Shown one piece after another: positions 6,128 through 7,996 of a stretch of DNA of 7,996 nucleotides (its first letter is position 1; each line of letters starts with the position of its first letter). The DNA lies in assembly GCA_934462775.1 (NCBI GenBank), contig CAKSIR010000108.1, positions 1-7,996 on the forward strand, written 5' to 3'. The position numbers and the translations under genes were made by a program. The notes beneath the pieces were generated by a model, which ran no database searches, was not told the origin of the DNA, and saw only the letters and a program-made list of their open reading frames with translations. The DNA comes from an uncultured Ruminiclostridium sp. (lineage in GTDB: Bacteria > Bacillota > Clostridia > Oscillospirales > Ruminococcaceae).

Positions 6128-6163
6128 TATGCCGCACAGGACGTGTTCCGAAAGTGCGGCATA
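6128..6163 (+). other. 10-bp hairpin between NUDIX and folC
   Basis: TATGCCGCAC (6128-6137) pairs perfectly with GTGCGGCATA (6154-6163), and the 16-base loop can add GGA/TCC. It starts six bases after the NUDIX stop and ends seven bases before the folC ribosome site GAAAGG (6170-6175). No T run follows, so it is not a standard terminator. It may tune folC expression or protect mRNA. Confidence 0.5.
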
Positions 6164-6180
6164 TTCCTTGAAAGGCAGTT

Positions 6181-7443
6181 ATGAATTACAAAGCTACAAT
6201 CGACTATATAAACAGCTTTACAAAATCGGGCGGACCTATAACCGACCTGTCCCGTTTCAAGGGGCTGATGAACAGGCTGGGCAATCCCCAGAACAGTCTG
6301 AAATTTATCCATATTGCAGGCACGAACGGCAAGGGCAGCTTGTCCGAATACACAGCGGCTGCGCTTCAGTCCGCAGGCTACAAGGTGGGCAAATTCACCT
6401 CGCCGTTCATTGTAAAGCTTGAGGAGCGTATTCAGATAAACGGCGCGTACATAAGCGAAAGCTCCCTTGCGGACTTCTGCACCAGGGTAAAGGGCGCCGC
6501 AGCGGAGGACGTTCCATACTCACAGTTTGAGATACTGACAGCCGCTGCGTTCCTTTATTTTGCGTGGGAGGAATGCGACTATGTGGTGCTTGAGGTGGGA
6601 ATTGGCGGCACTCTCGACTGCACAAACATAATAACCCCCGTCCTCAGCATTATCACCGCCATCGACTACGACCACTGCGCAATTCTGGGCAACACGCTTG
6701 CGGAAATCGCTTCCCACAAAGCGGGCATTATCAAGGAAAACGTTCCCTGCGTGGTTTCCCCATACCAGTCCGAGGAGGTTCTCGGCGTATTAAGGGCAAG
6801 GGCCGCCGAAATGCGCGCGCCCCTTATTGAACCCGACATGAGCAGCTTTTACGCTGTATCCTCCGGATTTTTAGGCAGCGTTTTCGGCTTTGAGGACGCG
6901 CACTGGCAGACGAAAATGGGCGGTATTCATCAATGTGCAAACGCGGTTACCGCAATTCTTGCGCTGCGCGCCCTTGGCGACAAACGGGTTGGCGAAAAGC
7001 AGATACGCTACGCTCTTGAAACGGCGCAGCTCCCCGCAAGGCTTGAAACGGTCAGCAGAAACCCGTGGATAATCATTGACGGCGCGCACAATCCGTCGGG
7101 AATGATGGCTGCAAAGCGGCTGCTGTCCGAGGAAAAGCAATGCGGCTGCATTGTGATAGGAATGCTCAAAACCAAGGATTATCACAAGGCGCTGCACACT
7201 ATAATGCCGCTTTTCGACAGTCAGGGCGCAGTGCCGGTTGACTTTTTCTCCCCTGACGCAGTGCCGTGCGAAGAACTGAAAAACGAGCTTAAGGGGTACA
7301 ACGTCAATGTTGCGGCAGGGAAAGACGCCGAGGACGCCCTTAGCAAGGCGGTGAAGCTTGCCAAGGGCAAGCCGGTGTTCTGCACGGGGTCGCTGTATCT
7401 TGCCTCGAGGCTTAGGGCAGAGGTTTTCAAGGCGAAGCCTTGA
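6181..7443 (+). CDS. folC: Folylpolyglutamate synthase / dihydrofolate synthase
   Basis: An ATP-dependent Mur-ligase-family enzyme that adds glutamate to folates (and in many bacteria to dihydropteroate). The 420-residue length is usual. Seen: the P-loop GTNGKGS at 47-53; the FTSPF loop at 72-76 followed by ERIQING; FEILTAAAF at 116-124; EVGIGGTLDCTN at 138-149; DYDHCAILG with H165; HKAGIIK with K180; IIDGAHNP with D300 and H303; and the C-terminal GSLYLASRLR. Most FolC proteins have Arg where this has T144, a possible specificity change. The start is ATG 6181, with GAAAGG five bases upstream. The gene follows NUDIX by 58 bp with no separate promoter seen, so co-transcription is likely. No other folate genes are in the window. 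The last codons and stop form part of the first hairpin of the downstream array. Confidence 0.95.
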   Translation: MNYKATIDYINSFTKSGGPITDLSRFKGLMNRLGNPQNSLKFIHIAGTNGKGSLSEYTAAALQSAGYKVGKFTSPFIVKLEERIQINGAYISESSLADFCTRVKGAAAEDVPYSQFEILTAAAFLYFAWEECDYVVLEVGIGGTLDCTNIITPVLSIITAIDYDHCAILGNTLAEIASHKAGIIKENVPCVVSPYQSEEVLGVLRARAAEMRAPLIEPDMSSFYAVSSGFLGSVFGFEDAHWQTKMGGIHQCANAVTAILALRALGDKRVGEKQIRYALETAQLPARLETVSRNPWIIIDGAHNPSGMMAAKRLLSEEKQCGCIVIGMLKTKDYHKALHTIMPLFDSQGAVPVDFFSPDAVPCEELKNELKGYNVNVAAGKDAEDALSKAVKLAKGKPVFCTGSLYLASRLRAEVFKAKP

Positions 7444-7519
7444 CCGGACTGCGTCCGGAGGCTGTTCCGAGCTGCGCTCGGCAAGGCTGCGCCTTGAGGC
7501 TATACCGAGCTTCGCTCGG
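7428..7519 (+). repeat. Array of five mini-hairpins overlapping the folC end
   Basis: Consecutive 6-bp stems with three-base loops: CAAGGC-gaa-GCCTTG (7428-7442, spanning the folC stop), CCGGAC-tgc-GTCCGG (7444-7458), CCGAGC-tgc-GCTCGG (7467-7481), CAAGGC-tgc-GCCTTG (7482-7496) and CCGAGC-ttc-GCTCGG (7505-7519). Spacers AGGCTGTT (7459-7466) and AGGCTATA (7497-7504) match those of the array after cysK. No T run is present and no classic terminator was found for folC. These structures and the GC-rich hairpin at 7544-7564 are the only 3'-end candidates. Confidence 0.75.
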
Positions 7520-7543
7520 ACTGAGATTATAGACTTGTTTGAA

Positions 7544-7996
7544 AAGGGGGCTACTCGCCCCCTTGATAAAGTCGGATTAGACTGAAAGGAAGCAATAAAC
7601 CCCTCGCCCTATTCTTTGCTTGCCCAAAGAATAGGGGAAGAAAGGCACTCGCTCAGGCGCCGCGAGGGGCTGCGCCGCGCTCAAACACACTGCCAAAACT
7701 GCCTGCGGCAGTTTCGCAGAACTCGCGCGGCGGTGCTAGTCCGCACTTGGTTTAGAAGGACAATGCTTGTGTAAGGAATGGCTTATGCCTACTATGTTGT
7801 GGAGAATCTTATATATGTTTATGCAATTGCAAAGTTTCACTAACAAGCAACTTGGTTGTAATTATATAATGCCTTGCACCAACGTGAGCAAAAACATTAT
7901 AATTTAAACCAACACCGGCGCTCAGTTGCCAACGTCCTCGATTATCATACTGACTGAAATGTTCGCCTTTTGCTTGTCGGTGAGCCACTTCCACAA
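7544..7996 (-). repeat. Right copy of the ~455-bp inverted repeat, cut by window end
   Basis: The reverse complement matches 188-643 closely. It begins with the perfect hairpin AAGGGGGC/GCCCCCTT (7544-7564). The CCCCTCG arm (7599-7673) contains a 12-bp hairpin (7607-7618 with 7625-7636) and an outer CCCCTCG/CGAGGGG stem (7600-7606, 7663-7669). Next is AAACTGCC-tgc-GGCAGTTT (7696-7714), then the AT-rich core. The second arm expected from the left copy would lie beyond the window. A 61-codon minus-strand frame here (7809-7994) is broken by stops in the left copy, so I treat it as non-coding. Confidence 0.85.

Noticed and set aside
7544..7564. Rho-independent terminator for folC
   Set aside because: The stem is strong but no T run follows, and the same hairpin is part of the repeat at 622-643.
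7809..7994. 61-codon minus-strand ORF in the right repeat
   Set aside because: The equivalent frame in the left copy has stop codons, substitutions show no coding pattern, and no clear ribosome site is visible.

Overview
The window looks like chromosomal DNA from a Gram-positive gut-type clostridium, most likely an Oscillospiraceae/Ruminococcus-like organism. This is inferred from strong AGGAGG-type ribosome binding sites, sigma-A-like promoters with 17-bp spacers, and the clostridial character of the proteins. No rRNA or other taxonomic marker is present, so genus is not settled.

Layout. A repeat of about 455 bp sits at the left edge (188-643) and an inverted copy sits at the right edge (7544-7996, cut by the window end). 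About 6.9 kb of unique sequence lies between them. On the minus strand, metY (O-acetylhomoserine sulfhydrylase) and cysK (cysteine synthase) form a two-gene sulfide-assimilation operon ending in a U-tract terminator at 697-734. Divergently, on the plus strand, come an AraC-type regulator with a degenerate receiver domain, an APH-family phosphotransferase with a start-codon problem, a NUDIX hydrolase, and folC. Promoters with a 17-bp spacer can be read in front of metY, the regulator, the phosphotransferase and the NUDIX gene; folC appears to be read through from NUDIX.

How it works together. MetY and CysK both consume sulfide, giving homocysteine and cysteine. Their shared leader is the most interesting part of the window. 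A perfect 25-bp palindrome is centred on the -35 box, suggesting an Rrf2/CymR-type operator. Downstream is an undescribed 15-codon leader ORF (MFIFDKRCFRMCGLR) with its own Shine-Dalgarno site and two Cys codons. Its stop codon lies inside a 10-bp hairpin whose 3' arm abuts the metY Shine-Dalgarno. This has the layout of a cysteine-sensing leader-peptide switch.

Both outward-facing gene ends (cysK and folC) run directly into arrays of small hairpins of the form stem-TGC-stem. The stems differ but stay complementary, while the spacers (AGGCTGTT, GGCTATA) are kept. The left repeat is bounded by 75-bp inverted arms and looks like a non-autonomous, MITE-like or structured-RNA element with compensated base-pair changes. 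No transposase, integrase, CRISPR array, tRNA or rRNA was seen.
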